From Pannonibacter anstelovis (GTDB taxonomy: Bacteria; Pseudomonadota; Alphaproteobacteria; Rhizobiales; Stappiaceae), in NCBI RefSeq assembly GCF_036881715.1, contig NZ_JBAKBF010000002.1, forward strand, positions 310,001-374,000: a DNA stretch of 64,000 nucleotides. Reading direction: 5' to 3'. This document shows positions 17,017 to 26,829 of the stretch, in pieces (position 1 is the first letter of the stretch; each line of letters starts with the position of its first letter). The translations under genes were made by a program, and so were the position numbers. The notes below the pieces were generated by a model that was given only the letters and a program-made list of their open reading frames with translations, was not told the DNA's origin and did no database searches.

Positions 17017-17386
17017 TGCCTTGTCCTGTCCGTCCGCTCGTGGCCGAACCTGCTGTACTGAGGAAATTCTGACGTGCATGCGGGCGGCTGCCCTTGGCAT
17101 CACAGCCCTTGAGGGGGATGGGCGTGAGGCCGCTTGCTTGTCACTGCCTTACCTTACGTTTACGGAACGGTCCAGTGACCTTACGCAATTTTTTGAGACA
17201 CAGCCCCGCCGGAGCGCGTTTCCAGTGGCCTGCTGTTGCAACATGCAGTGCCAGTTAACGCGGTGTTTACCCTAACACGACAAAGATTCATCAATTGCTT
17301 CGTTGCCAAGTCAGTATCGCGTTCCGGGCTTCTGCAGCATCTCTTGTGTTCAATGGTCAGCACGACCGCAAGGCCAGGTCCAGTCA
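17017..17386. other. Divergent intergenic region, MerR gene / podJ-like gene
   Basis: No gene is visible. It holds the MerR-type operator (17156-17167) and, nearer the podJ-like gene, a CtrA-like element at 17254-17269 (minus-strand reading TAAA-N7-TTAAC, one mismatch) and a GANTC methylation site at 17285-17289. Confidence 0.5.
17156..17167 (-). promoter_or_regulatory. Operator core in the MerR-gene upstream region
   Basis: ACGTTTACGGAA is identical to the inverted core of the palindrome at 16343-16362, consistent with autoregulation by the MerR-type protein. Confidence 0.6.
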
Positions 17387-20300
17387 ATGTCCTCTTGGAA
17401 AACCCGCAAGCCTGAAAGCGGCAGCGTACGTCATGACGCGGGATATGCCCGGCGTAGCCATGACGGCTGGGATGGTCCGGGATATGACGAAGAGGATGAC
17501 GGCTTTGATGCGGGCTATGGCCTGCGGGCAGAGCGTCCGCAGGAGCGTGTCGAGCGGCTGACGCGCACCTCCACTGCTGCCGGCAGCATTGGCCGGACAA
17601 GCCATGCCTCCGACACTGCGCAGGAACTGGAAGAGGTGGCAAGCGAGCTGGACCGTCTGATGAACAGCCGTCAGCGAGCCCGCCGCAAGCCCGAAGAAAG
17701 CCGCCGCCGCCCGGCCCATGACGCCGCAGAGCAGGGCGAACGGTCCGCGCGCGCGCGCCGTGAGGCTGCCCCCGCCCGCCCGGCTGCGTCCGGCCGGATC
17801 GACGCCGTTCTCGAGGCGCTGGAGCGTCTGGACCGCCGTGTGGAAACCCTGTCCGCGCCCGTCCGGCCCCATGAAGCGGCGGACGATGAGGCAGACTTCG
17901 GCAGCAGCGTTTACGGATCTCAATTCGAGGATGAGGACTACGAAGATGAGGCGCGCGCCCGTGCTTCTGTACGGCCTCAGCCCCGCAGTCCCCAGCCCCA
18001 GCGTGCCGCGATGCCGAAGAAGGGCCGTGGCGTGCCCGGTTATGACTTCGATGAACTGGCAGCCGGTGCGGAACTGGATGACGAAGACGATCTTGCAGCC
18101 CGCGCCCCGCGCCGTGCCCCGGCACAGCCGCGCCGCCGTGGCAGCCCGCTGGAGCGGCTGATCGAGGAAGACTTCGAGGCACAGGACACCCGTTCCCGCC
18201 CCGCCCCGCGCCGTACTGCGGCCGGGCAGGCCGCCCGTGAGGGAGAGGAGCAGTCCCGTCACCTCTATCAGGATCTGGCCCGCCGCATTGACGCCCTGCG
18301 CCACCCGCAGGAAGAGGCGCTGGATGTGGTGCGGCAGGAAATCGGTTCCCTGCGCGAAGCCATTGGCAACATGCCTGCCGCCCGCCGCGATGACAGCGAC
18401 CGGCTTGAGATGCGCCGTCTGGCGGAAATGGTCGAGGGCCTGCGCGCCGGAGGTGGCAACGACCGTCTGGCGAAGGAACTGCGCGGCGAGATTTCCAGCC
18501 TGAAGACGCTGATCGGTCAGACCAATGTGGATGGCACGCTGAAGTCGCTGGAAATGGGTTACGCCCATGTGGTGCAGCGGCTGGACGAGCTCACCCGTTC
18601 TGCCGTTGATCCGCGTGTCGTGCGCAATCTCAGCGCCCGTCTGGTGGAAATCGAGGACGGCCTTGCCTCGCTGCCGCGCGCCGAGCATCTGATGGTACTG
18701 GAAGGCCGGGTGGGCGATATCTCCGACCGGGTGGAAAGCCTGCTGCGCTCCCATGCCCGCCCGGATATCGAGCCGCTGCGGCAGGAACTACGCGACATGC
18801 GCCGTCTGGTCGAGCAGGTCGATTTCACCGGGCTCATCGGTTCGGTGGATGACCGCATCCGCTTTGTCGCCAGCCGCCTGGACGAGCTGGAAATTCTGGC
18901 GCGCGAGCAGCGCGGCCTTGATGACCGCCTGTCTGCGATGGAAGACCGCATGCCGGATGCCGAAGCTCTTGACCGCCTCAACGGGCGGCTGGAGGAGATC
19001 TTCGGCATGCTGTCGCGCGAGGACGGCCGCGCGGGGCGCGATGATGCCCGCTTCGGCCAGGTGGACAACCGTCTCGACGAAATCATGGACAGGCTTTCCG
19101 GCATCGAACAAGGCGGCACGGCGCAGCCTGCCTATGACCGCGCCTTTGCCGAGCTGGAGAACCGGCTCGACGGCATTCACAGCCAGATTGCCCGCATTGA
19201 GGAACGTGCCAGCCAGCCCGTGAACCTGCCGTCCTTCGGCGAGGGCAGTGCCTTTGAAGCGCAGATGCTGGCCCAGCTTGAGCGGCAGATTTCGGATTTG
19301 TCTGGCCGACTGTCCGCACCGCGTGACAGCGTGACGGCTGAGGACATGGCCGCGCTGCGCAGCGAGATCGCCGGTATCCGCCGTTCGGTCGAGCAGCCTG
19401 CGCCCTCCGTGGCGGCGCTTGAAGCGCGCATCAGCGAACTGGCGGACGCAGTCTCCCGCGGCGGTGACAGCTTCGATGACCGCCGCCTTGACCAGATCAC
19501 TGGCAAGATCAGTGCGCTGGCGGATCAGCTGCAGGCAACGGAAGGGCGCCTGTCCAGCGTTGCTGGTATCGAGAAGGTGCTGTCGCGCATCGAGAACAAC
19601 CTGCGGGCCACCCGCGAGGAAGTGATCGAGGTGGCTGAAAAGGCCGCCCGCCGCGCCGTGATGGAAAAGGCTCCGGCCACCGACGAATATGATGGCGCCA
19701 TCGGGGCGCTGCGTGATGATCTGCGCCGTCTTATGGACGCCGCGCAGGGGTCAGAGACGCGGACACGCAACACCTTTGATGGCGTTCAGTCCATTTTGAC
19801 CGGCATCACCGACCGGCTTGACTCGCTGGAGCGGAACACGCTGGGCCGTGGCCCGGCCTCCCGCCAGGGTGGGGAAGGCAGCAGTACCCGCAGTTCTCCG
19901 CTGCCCGGGCTGCCGTTGAGTGCCTCCGCTGCCGGTGAAAGCGAGCGTCCGCGCGACCGCACCCGTGACCGCAAGGCCGATTTCATTGCCGCTGCCCGCC
20001 GTGCGGCCCATGCAGCATCCGCCGAAGTTCAGCAGCAGGCCAAGCTTGAGCAGGATGAAGATGGCGACGCTGCCAGCGATAGCCGCGCCAGCTGGTTCCG
20101 CCGTGCCCTGCGCAGGGATACGGTCAAGGCGGCAGCCAAGAATGCCGCGCAGGATGAAGTCCGCAAGCCGGAAAAAGCGTCTGTGGAGAGCTCCGGCCGC
20201 GCCAAGATCGAGCCTATCGTGGGCAAGCCGCAGACGGCTTCGGCGCGTGAGGGCAAGGTTGCCGGTGACCTCGATCTGGCTGGCCTTGCCGCCGGTATCC

Positions 20301-21724
20301 GCGACGAAAAAACCGCAGGCAGCGGCAGCAGCAGCCTGTTTGGCACCGGCCGCAAGCGTGCGATCCTGCTGGCAGCGGCAGCGGTCGTTCTGGCAATCGG
20401 CACGTTGCAGGTCTTCCGTCTGTCGACCGGGGACGGCGATACGGCATCGGCGCCCGATGCTCAGGACGAAGGCAAGCAGCTGGCTGAAGCTTCGGGCGGA
20501 ACCGGCACGCAGCCCGTTCTGGAGCTGACCGAGGAGGACATTGCCGATGCTCTCGATGCGGCCACGGCAGAGCCCGGTTCAACGGCCGGGCAGACGCAGG
20601 TGGCAGAAGCGCCCGCGCGCAATGTGACACCGCCAGCCGGTGAGGCCATGCCTCTGGACCAGAAGCCTGCCGCCCAGGTTCCGCCAGCGGTCTCCGCACA
20701 GCCTTCTGGTCAGACACCGGAAATGGCGCCTGATCTTGCCTTTGCGCCGCCTGCAATCAGCGGCAAGTTCGGCGATACACCTTTTGTCACCGGGCCGCAG
20801 CAGCAGCCACCCGCCAGCCTTGCTGCGGCTGATCCGCAGTCCGGTGCTGATGCCGGTGCCCTGCCTCCGGATACGGCTGGTCCGATGGCCCTGCGCAGCG
20901 CTGCTGCCGCGGGCAATGCAGCAGCGGAATTCCAGATCGGTGTCCATTACACCGAAGGCAAGGGTGTAACGCCGGATCTGGCGGAAGCTGCCCGCTGGTA
21001 TGAAAGAGCGGCGGCCAAGGGGCTCGCTCCGGCGCAGTACCGACTGGCCAGCCTTTATGAAAAAGGCCGTGGCGTGCCGCGCGATCTTGGCAAGGCCCGT
21101 GAGCTCTATCTCAAGGCGGCCGAGGCTGGAAACGCCAAGGCCATGCACAACCTCGCTGTCATTTATGCTGAGGGCGCGGAAGGCCAGCCGGACATGAGCG
21201 CAGCTGCCAAGTGGTTCAAGTCCGCTGCCGAGCACGGTGTTGCAGACAGCCTCTACAATCTGGGCATCCTCTATGCCCGGGGTATTGGCGTGCAGAAGGA
21301 TCTGGTGGAGAGCTACAAGTGGTTCGCCATTGCCGCACGCGGCGGAGATGCGGAAGCTGCCCGCAAGCGTGACGATGTGGCCAACATGCTCGACGCCAGC
21401 GGCCTTGCTGCTGCCCGTCTGGCGGTTGAGACATTCAAGCTGAAGGACCTCAATCCGGCAGCAAACACCGTTCTTCTGGACCCGGCATGGGATGAGGCAG
21501 CCGTAGCCATGCCCGTCAACGCATCCGCGGGCGGGGAAGTGAACGAGATTCTTCAGGTGCAGGCCCTGCTGCAGAAGCTCGGTTTTGATCCCGGCGCGGC
21601 TGATGGTTCGATGGGCCCCAAGACGCGTCTGGCGATCGAAGCTTTTCAGCGCAGCGCCAACCTTCCGGTAACCGGAACAGTGGATGCTGGTCTGATCAGG
21701 GCCTTGCTCGGACGTTCGGTCTGA
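17387..21724 (+). CDS. podJ: PodJ-like polar localization protein (coiled coil, TM, Sel1 repeats, PG-binding)
   Basis: A 1445-residue single-pass membrane protein. A charged, Arg/Asp-rich cytoplasmic part runs to about residue 980 and contains long coiled-coil stretches (repeated LEMRRLAEMVEGL- and RLDELEI-type heptads). One membrane segment (AILLAAAAVVLAIGTLQVF) spans about 991-1009. A Pro/Ala-rich periplasmic linker leads to Sel1-like repeats (about 1166-1340; AARWYERAAAKGLAPAQYRL is one) and a C-terminal peptidoglycan-binding domain (about 1385-1443). This order matches Caulobacter PodJ and rhizobial homologues that organise the cell pole. ATG 17387 is chosen; the frame is open from 17303 but without domain support. 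Sequence-level orthology is not shown, only architecture. Confidence 0.7.
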   Translation: MSSWKTRKPESGSVRHDAGYARRSHDGWDGPGYDEEDDGFDAGYGLRAERPQERVERLTRTSTAAGSIGRTSHASDTAQELEEVASELDRLMNSRQRARRKPEESRRRPAHDAAEQGERSARARREAAPARPAASGRIDAVLEALERLDRRVETLSAPVRPHEAADDEADFGSSVYGSQFEDEDYEDEARARASVRPQPRSPQPQRAAMPKKGRGVPGYDFDELAAGAELDDEDDLAARAPRRAPAQPRRRGSPLERLIEEDFEAQDTRSRPAPRRTAAGQAAREGEEQSRHLYQDLARRIDALRHPQEEALDVVRQEIGSLREAIGNMPAARRDDSDRLEMRRLAEMVEGLRAGGGNDRLAKELRGEISSLKTLIGQTNVDGTLKSLEMGYAHVVQRLDELTRSAVDPRVVRNLSARLVEIEDGLASLPRAEHLMVLEGRVGDISDRVESLLRSHARPDIEPLRQELRDMRRLVEQVDFTGLIGSVDDRIRFVASRLDELEILAREQRGLDDRLSAMEDRMPDAEALDRLNGRLEEIFGMLSREDGRAGRDDARFGQVDNRLDEIMDRLSGIEQGGTAQPAYDRAFAELENRLDGIHSQIARIEERASQPVNLPSFGEGSAFEAQMLAQLERQISDLSGRLSAPRDSVTAEDMAALRSEIAGIRRSVEQPAPSVAALEARISELADAVSRGGDSFDDRRLDQITGKISALADQLQATEGRLSSVAGIEKVLSRIENNLRATREEVIEVAEKAARRAVMEKAPATDEYDGAIGALRDDLRRLMDAAQGSETRTRNTFDGVQSILTGITDRLDSLERNTLGRGPASRQGGEGSSTRSSPLPGLPLSASAAGESERPRDRTRDRKADFIAAARRAAHAASAEVQQQAKLEQDEDGDAASDSRASWFRRALRRDTVKAAAKNAAQDEVRKPEKASVESSGRAKIEPIVGKPQTASAREGKVAGDLDLAGLAAGIRDEKTAGSGSSSLFGTGRKRAILLAAAAVVLAIGTLQVFRLSTGDGDTASAPDAQDEGKQLAEASGGTGTQPVLELTEEDIADALDAATAEPGSTAGQTQVAEAPARNVTPPAGEAMPLDQKPAAQVPPAVSAQPSGQTPEMAPDLAFAPPAISGKFGDTPFVTGPQQQPPASLAAADPQSGADAGALPPDTAGPMALRSAAAAGNAAAEFQIGVHYTEGKGVTPDLAEAARWYERAAAKGLAPAQYRLASLYEKGRGVPRDLGKARELYLKAAEAGNAKAMHNLAVIYAEGAEGQPDMSAAAKWFKSAAEHGVADSLYNLGILYARGIGVQKDLVESYKWFAIAARGGDAEAARKRDDVANMLDASGLAAARLAVETFKLKDLNPAANTVLLDPAWDEAAVAMPVNASAGGEVNEILQVQALLQKLGFDPGAADGSMGPKTRLAIEAFQRSANLPVTGTVDAGLIRALLGRSV

Positions 21725-21757
21725 ACTTGAGCAGGCTGCTGAAATTCCAAGGTTGAC

Positions 21758-21781
21758 AGGGCTGCAAAAGCAGCCCTTTTA
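21758..21781 (+). terminator. Intrinsic terminator after the podJ-like gene
   Basis: AGGGCTGC (21758-21765) and GCAGCCCT (21770-21777) pair around an AAAA loop, followed by a short T run. Confidence 0.8.
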
Positions 21782-21843
21782 ACACGTGTCTTTCCGTTCA
21801 GGCGCCGCGCTTCGTGCGGCTGCCGCAAGCCGGTATTGAGCCC

Positions 21844-22773
21844 GTGCAACTGTATCTGCCCATCGCCGAGATTTCGGTGAACATGTTCATGATCTTCGGC
21901 ATGGGTGGAGCCGTGGGCTTTTTGTCCGGGCTCTTCGGCATTGGCGGCGGCTTTCTGCTGACGCCGCTTCTCATTTTCTCCGGCATCCCCCCCGCCGTCG
22001 CGGTGGCAACGGTCACCACGCAGACGGTAGCGTCCTCGGCATCCGGTGTGCTGACCTACTGGCGGCGCGGGGCAATCGACATAAAGATGGCGATGATCCT
22101 GCTGAGCGCCGGCATTGTGGGCTCAGCGCTGGGCGCCTGGCTTTTCGATATCCTTCAGTCGCTCGGGCAGCTGGATGTGGTGATCGCCCTCTCATACGTC
22201 ACCTTTCTGGGCACTGTTGGCGGGCTGATGCTGGTCGAATCCCTTCGTGCCATCCGGCAGCGCAGGGCGGGCACTGTGCGCACGGCCCGCAGGCCGGGGC
22301 AGCACAACTGGATCCACGGATTGCCGCTCAAGGTGCGTTTCCGCAAGTCCAAGCTCTATCTCAGCGTCATTCCGGTGATCGCGCTGGGAGCGGGCATCGG
22401 TTTCCTCGGCACTGTGCTCGGCATCGGCGGCGGCTTCATGATGGTGCCGGCAATGATCTATCTGCTGCGCATGCCGACCAGCATCGTCATCGGCACCTCG
22501 CTGATGCAGATCCTTTTCACGATGGCATCGGCCACCCTGTTCCATGCCATGAGCACCCAGACGATCGACATCGTGCTGGCGTTGACGCTGATGATCGGTG
22601 GCGTCATCGGGGCGCAGTTTGGTGCACGCATGGGGCAGAAACTGCGGGGTGACCAGTTGCGCCTTCTGCTGGCGCTGCTGGTGCTGGCGGTTGGCGTCCG
22701 TTTTGCTGTGGATCTTGTCATTACACCTGCCGAGTACTACTCGGTCGCCGTGCGCAAGGGGGAGGGCCTGTGA
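21844..22773 (+). CDS. Sulfite exporter TauE/SafE family membrane protein
   Basis: A 309-residue polytopic inner-membrane protein with the duplicated family motif: GAVGFLSGLFGIGGGFLLTP in the first half and GFLGTVLGIGGGFMMVPAMI in the second. Family members are thought to export sulfite, sulfoacetate or related anions. GTG 21844 gives the start (M)QLYLPIAEIS, matching the usual N-terminus; a GTG at 21814 is possible. The stop overlaps the start of the next gene, which indicates translational coupling. Confidence 0.85.
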   Translation: MQLYLPIAEISVNMFMIFGMGGAVGFLSGLFGIGGGFLLTPLLIFSGIPPAVAVATVTTQTVASSASGVLTYWRRGAIDIKMAMILLSAGIVGSALGAWLFDILQSLGQLDVVIALSYVTFLGTVGGLMLVESLRAIRQRRAGTVRTARRPGQHNWIHGLPLKVRFRKSKLYLSVIPVIALGAGIGFLGTVLGIGGGFMMVPAMIYLLRMPTSIVIGTSLMQILFTMASATLFHAMSTQTIDIVLALTLMIGGVIGAQFGARMGQKLRGDQLRLLLALLVLAVGVRFAVDLVITPAEYYSVAVRKGEGL

Positions 22774-23558
22774 TGCACTCGCTTCCCCGTCATCTTGCGG
22801 CTGTATTTCTGCTTGCGGCTGCCTTGCTGCCTTCTGGCGCGCGCGCCGAGGGGCTGGTGACGGCTCTGTCGGCGGATACGATCAGCATTGCCTCGAATTT
22901 CACCGGCGCAAAGATCGTTGTCTTTGGCCAGGTGGAATTGCCATCCGGCGTCTCCGCGCCTGATGCAGGCTATGACCTTGCGGTTGTGCTGAAGGGCCCG
23001 CCTGAAAACGTCACGACCCGCCGCAAGGGCCGGTTCCTTGGTGTGCTGTGGGTGAACCGTGACTCAGAGACGTTTTATGGTGTGCCATCATTCTACGTGA
23101 TGTCCTCGACTGAGCCAGCAAGCGATCTGGGGCCGCGGCCGATGCTGGAGGAAAACAGCATAGGGGCCAGCTACGTCAATCTGCCCTTGCGGGCGGATTC
23201 CGAGATGCCGCTGGCGGAGAGGGCGCATTTCCGCCAGGCATTCCTGCGGCTGCGCAAGGAGCATGGGACATATGTGGATCAACCGGGCAAGGTGGAGTTC
23301 CTGACGCCCACCATGTTCCGCACGACAATCTGGCTTCCTGCAACGACACCCGTCGGCGTTTATACGGTGGACACGTTTCTGCTGAAGGACGGGGAACTGC
23401 TGGCGCAGGACCAGAAGGGCCTGACCGTGGCGAAGACTGGTTTTGAACAGATGACATTCGACATGGCGCATCAGCAGCCTGCGCTCTACGGGCTGGTGGC
23501 GATTGCGCTGGCAGTCTTCACCGGCTGGCTGGCCGGTGTCGTCTTCCGCAGGGATTGA
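22773..23558 (+). CDS. TIGR02186 family membrane-anchored protein
   Basis: A 261-residue protein with an N-terminal signal sequence ending ARAEG, a periplasmic beta-rich body (SIASNFTGAKIVVFGQVELP, YDLAVVLKGPPENVTTRRKG) and a C-terminal membrane helix LYGLVAIALAVFTGWLAGVVF followed by FRRD. It matches the TIGR02186 family, which is usually encoded beside TauE/SafE exporters, as here, where the ATG overlaps the exporter's TGA. It probably assists that transporter; the mechanism is unknown. Confidence 0.8.
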   Translation: MHSLPRHLAAVFLLAAALLPSGARAEGLVTALSADTISIASNFTGAKIVVFGQVELPSGVSAPDAGYDLAVVLKGPPENVTTRRKGRFLGVLWVNRDSETFYGVPSFYVMSSTEPASDLGPRPMLEENSIGASYVNLPLRADSEMPLAERAHFRQAFLRLRKEHGTYVDQPGKVEFLTPTMFRTTIWLPATTPVGVYTVDTFLLKDGELLAQDQKGLTVAKTGFEQMTFDMAHQQPALYGLVAIALAVFTGWLAGVVFRRD

Positions 23559-23575
23559 GCGGGCGGCAGCTGAAA

Positions 23576-24307
23576 TCAGTCTGCGATCAGCTTGGCGGCG
23601 GTGAAGGGGTAGAGCCGGTCTGCGCCAAGCAGGAAAGCCGAAAAACGGCGAGGCGGGAAAACGGCCGCAAAGGCCGGGTCCATCACGTTCAGTCCGCCCG
23701 TCAGCGCACCAAAGGCCGGAAGCACCAGCCGTGTGCCGTCTGTGGCAAAGCAGGGGCGGCGGATTGAGCGGCCATATCGGCGCACTTTGGCCGCCGGATG
23801 CAGATGGCCGCAAACTTCACCTTTTGCAGTGCCTGCATCTTCCGAGGGCTCGTGGCGGAAGGTGAGGCCGCCCAGCGTCAGCTCATCGACACACTCCCCG
23901 CAGAGCCGGACGGGCGCCACAGGATCATGATTGCCGGTGACCCAGATCCATTCACGGTTGAGCTGCAGCGTCGCGAGAAAGGCACGGTACGATGGCGGGA
24001 GCCGGTCAGACCCCTCCGCATCATGGAAACTGTCTCCCAGCGCAATGATCCGCGCCGGATCAAAGGCCTCGATCACCAGCGCCAGACGTTCCAGTGTGGC
24101 TGCGGTATCATAGGGGGGCAAAAGAACGCCGCGGCGGGCAAGGGACGAGGCCTTTTCCAGATGCAGATCTGCGACAATGAGTGTCGCTTCCTCAGCCCAC
24201 CAGGCAATTCCGCTATCGTGCAGGCCAAGCTGGGTTCCGGCAACGGCAATATCATGACACACGGGCGTTACGCGCCGCATCTGTCCCGGCTGTCTGAGCG
24301 CCGTCAT
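23576..24307 (-). CDS. pdeM: Ligase-associated DNA damage response endonuclease PdeM
   Basis: A 243-residue calcineurin-like metallophosphoesterase. Metal ligands are visible in LIVADLHLEK (Asp47, His49), GDSFHD near 91, TGNHDP near 126 and the late VCGHLHP. Homologues are manganese-dependent single-strand DNA endonucleases encoded with an Lhr-type helicase, an MBL exonuclease and an ATP-dependent ligase. Its start overlaps the helicase stop by four bases, so the two are co-translated. Confidence 0.9.
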   Translation of the reverse strand: MTALRQPGQMRRVTPVCHDIAVAGTQLGLHDSGIAWWAEEATLIVADLHLEKASSLARRGVLLPPYDTAATLERLALVIEAFDPARIIALGDSFHDAEGSDRLPPSYRAFLATLQLNREWIWVTGNHDPVAPVRLCGECVDELTLGGLTFRHEPSEDAGTAKGEVCGHLHPAAKVRRYGRSIRRPCFATDGTRLVLPAFGALTGGLNVMDPAFAAVFPPRRFSAFLLGADRLYPFTAAKLIAD

Positions 24308-26829
24308 GCCATGGCCTCCCCGATCAAATCATCCGCAGCTTCTGCAAGGATGCTTTCCTGAGCCTCGCCATAGATGGGTTCCCTGCCGATTTCCAGCAGA
24401 ACTGGAACGGCGAGGGGCGAAACTCTTGCGAGTTGAGTATGCGTGATTCGACCTTTGATCCTTAAAAGAAGTTCACCAAGCCGGGAGATATCCAAAAGTC
24501 CTTCTGCTGCATCATTCCATGTTGCACGCAGAAGGATGTGATCCGGCTCGTGCTGGCGCAGCACGTCGTAAATGAGATCCGACGAAACCGTCACCTGACG
24601 GCCGGATTTCTCCAGTCCCGGATGGCGCCGCTCGATCAGACCGGAAATGACGGCGCAGTAGCGGAAGGTGCGCTTCAGAAGGCTGGAGTCCGCCAGCCAG
24701 GCATCCAGATCATCGCCCAGAAGATCCTCTTCGAACAGGGCATCAAGGGACAGGCGGCCCGTGCGGATGAGAAGCTCCAGATCCCCCAGGCTCCAGATCG
24801 CCAGCGCATAGTCATTGGCGACAAAGCCCAGTGGCTTGGCTCCCAGCCGCTCCAGCCGGCGTGTCAGCAGCATGCCGAGCGTCTGATGGGCGAGGCGGCC
24901 CTCGAAGGGATAGCAGACGAGGTAATGTTTGCCCGCGCGCGGGAAAGTCTCCACCAGCAGGCCGCTGCGGCTGGGCAGCAGGGACTTGGCCCGCTGCAGC
25001 TCCAGCCATTCGCGCACCTGATCCGGCAAGGCCGGCCAGTGGTCCGGCTCGGACAAAAGCCGCCGCACGCCATCGGCCAGGTAGGTGGAGAGCGGAAACT
25101 TGCCGCCCTGATAGGAGGGCACCATCGGCTTTTCGGCCTTGGCGCGCGAGACATAGGCCTCGCTTTCGATGATGCTCTCAAAGCGCAGGATTTCACCAGC
25201 GAACAGGAAGGTGTCGCCGGGAGCGAGCTGCTCCACGAACCATTCCTCGATTTCGCCCAGCACGCGCCCGCCCCGGCCAAGCGGTGTGCGGCGGCCCTGC
25301 TCCTTGCCGCGCACCAGCCGCACCTTCAGCATGGGGGCTTCAACGATGGTGCCGACATTCAGCCGGTATTGCTGGGCAATGCGCGGATGGGTAATGCGCC
25401 ACAGTCCGTCCGGCCCCTGTTTCAGCTTGGCATAGCGGTCATAGCTTTTCAGCGCATAGCCGCCGGTGGCCACGAAATCGAGAACGCGGGCGAAGGTTTC
25501 CCGGTCGAGATGGCGGTAGGTCTGTGTCTCGCGGATTTCGGCGTAAAGCGCATCGGCATCAAAGGGCCCGGCGCAGCCCATGCCGAGAATATGCTGGGCC
25601 AGCACATCCAATGCGCCGCGCCGCAGGGGAGGGGTGTCCTGCCCCCCGCTGGTGGAAGCTTCCAGCGCAGCCCGGCATTCCAGCACCTCGAAGCGGTTGG
25701 CGGGCACAAGCACCGCACGCGAGGGCTCGTCCATGCGGTGATTGGCACGGCCAATGCGCTGGGCAAGGCGGCTTGCCCCCTTCGGCGCACCCACATTGAT
25801 GACGAGATCGATGTCGCCCCAGTCGATGCCCATGTCGAGGGAGGATGTGGCAACCACGGCGCGGAGCTGACCCGAGGCCATCGCCGCTTCCACCTTGCGC
25901 CGCTGGCCTACATCCAATGACCCATGGTGCAAGGCGATGGGCAGGGTGTCTTCGTTGATCTTCCAAAGGTCCTGAAACAGGCTTTCAGCCTGCGAGCGGG
26001 TGTTGACGAACAGCAGCGTCACCCGGTGCGCCTTGAGAAGCCGGTAGATGTCATCCAGCGCGTAGCGCGCCGAGTGCCCGGCCCAGGGCACACGCTCCGC
26101 AGTATCGAGAATGGTGATATCCGGCGCTGCGCCGCCAGTGACGGTGACCAGCTCGCTCAGGCAGCGGCGCTCCGGATCCGTTTGCGCCACCAGATAGGCA
26201 CGCAGGTCATCGGGCTCCGCCACCGTGGCCGACAGGCCAACGAGGCGCACATCCGGGGCAATGCGGCGCAGGCGGGCAAGCCCAAGCGCCAGAAGATCGC
26301 CGCGCTTGGAGGTGACCAGCGCATGCAATTCGTCAAGAATGATGGTCTTCAGACCCTTGAACATGCCGGAAGCTGCAGGATCGGAAAGCAGCAGGGCGAT
26401 CTGTTCCGGCGTTGTCAGCAGGATATCGGGCGGCGCCTGCTTCTGCCGCTGGCGCTTGTGGGTGGGGGTGTCGCCGGTGCGCGTCTCTATCCGCACGGGC
26501 AGGTCCATTTCCGCCACCGGCGTTTCCAGATTGCGGGCGATATCGACGGCGAGTGCCTTCAGCGGGGAAATGTAGAGCGTATGCACGCCCTGCCGCATCG
26601 CCTGAACTGTGCCCGGCTTCGGCCGTCCCCGTTCCGTCAGCTCGACAAGGCTCGGCAGGAACCCGGCCAGCGTCTTGCCTGCACCGGTCGGGGCAATGAG
26701 CAGCGCGGACTGCCCGCGCCCCAGCACGTCCAGCAGGGCCAGCTGATGCTCGCGCGGGCTCCAGCCGCGCGCAGCAAACCAGGCGCGGAACCGTTCGGGC
26801 AGAAGCTGATCCTGAGGGGAGGCGGTCAT
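24304..26829 (-). CDS. Ligase-associated DNA damage response DEXH-box helicase (Lhr-like)
   Basis: An 841-residue superfamily 2 helicase. Walker A is LLIAPTGAGKTLAG (residues 44-57), motif II is IILDELHAL, and LSATVAEPDDL, LFVNTRSQAESLF and QRIGRANHRMDEPSRA are motifs III, IV and VI. The long C-terminal winged-helix/Lhr-core region follows. It is expected to translocate on single-strand DNA and unwind 3'-tailed duplexes in repair. The open frame runs to 27009, but ATG 26829 (MTASPQDQLLPERFRAWF) matches family starts and leaves a 164-base divergent promoter region with the exonuclease gene. Confidence 0.92.
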   Translation of the reverse strand: MTASPQDQLLPERFRAWFAARGWSPREHQLALLDVLGRGQSALLIAPTGAGKTLAGFLPSLVELTERGRPKPGTVQAMRQGVHTLYISPLKALAVDIARNLETPVAEMDLPVRIETRTGDTPTHKRQRQKQAPPDILLTTPEQIALLLSDPAASGMFKGLKTIILDELHALVTSKRGDLLALGLARLRRIAPDVRLVGLSATVAEPDDLRAYLVAQTDPERRCLSELVTVTGGAAPDITILDTAERVPWAGHSARYALDDIYRLLKAHRVTLLFVNTRSQAESLFQDLWKINEDTLPIALHHGSLDVGQRRKVEAAMASGQLRAVVATSSLDMGIDWGDIDLVINVGAPKGASRLAQRIGRANHRMDEPSRAVLVPANRFEVLECRAALEASTSGGQDTPPLRRGALDVLAQHILGMGCAGPFDADALYAEIRETQTYRHLDRETFARVLDFVATGGYALKSYDRYAKLKQGPDGLWRITHPRIAQQYRLNVGTIVEAPMLKVRLVRGKEQGRRTPLGRGGRVLGEIEEWFVEQLAPGDTFLFAGEILRFESIIESEAYVSRAKAEKPMVPSYQGGKFPLSTYLADGVRRLLSEPDHWPALPDQVREWLELQRAKSLLPSRSGLLVETFPRAGKHYLVCYPFEGRLAHQTLGMLLTRRLERLGAKPLGFVANDYALAIWSLGDLELLIRTGRLSLDALFEEDLLGDDLDAWLADSSLLKRTFRYCAVISGLIERRHPGLEKSGRQVTVSSDLIYDVLRQHEPDHILLRATWNDAAEGLLDISRLGELLLRIKGRITHTQLARVSPLAVPVLLEIGREPIYGEAQESILAEAADDLIGEAMA

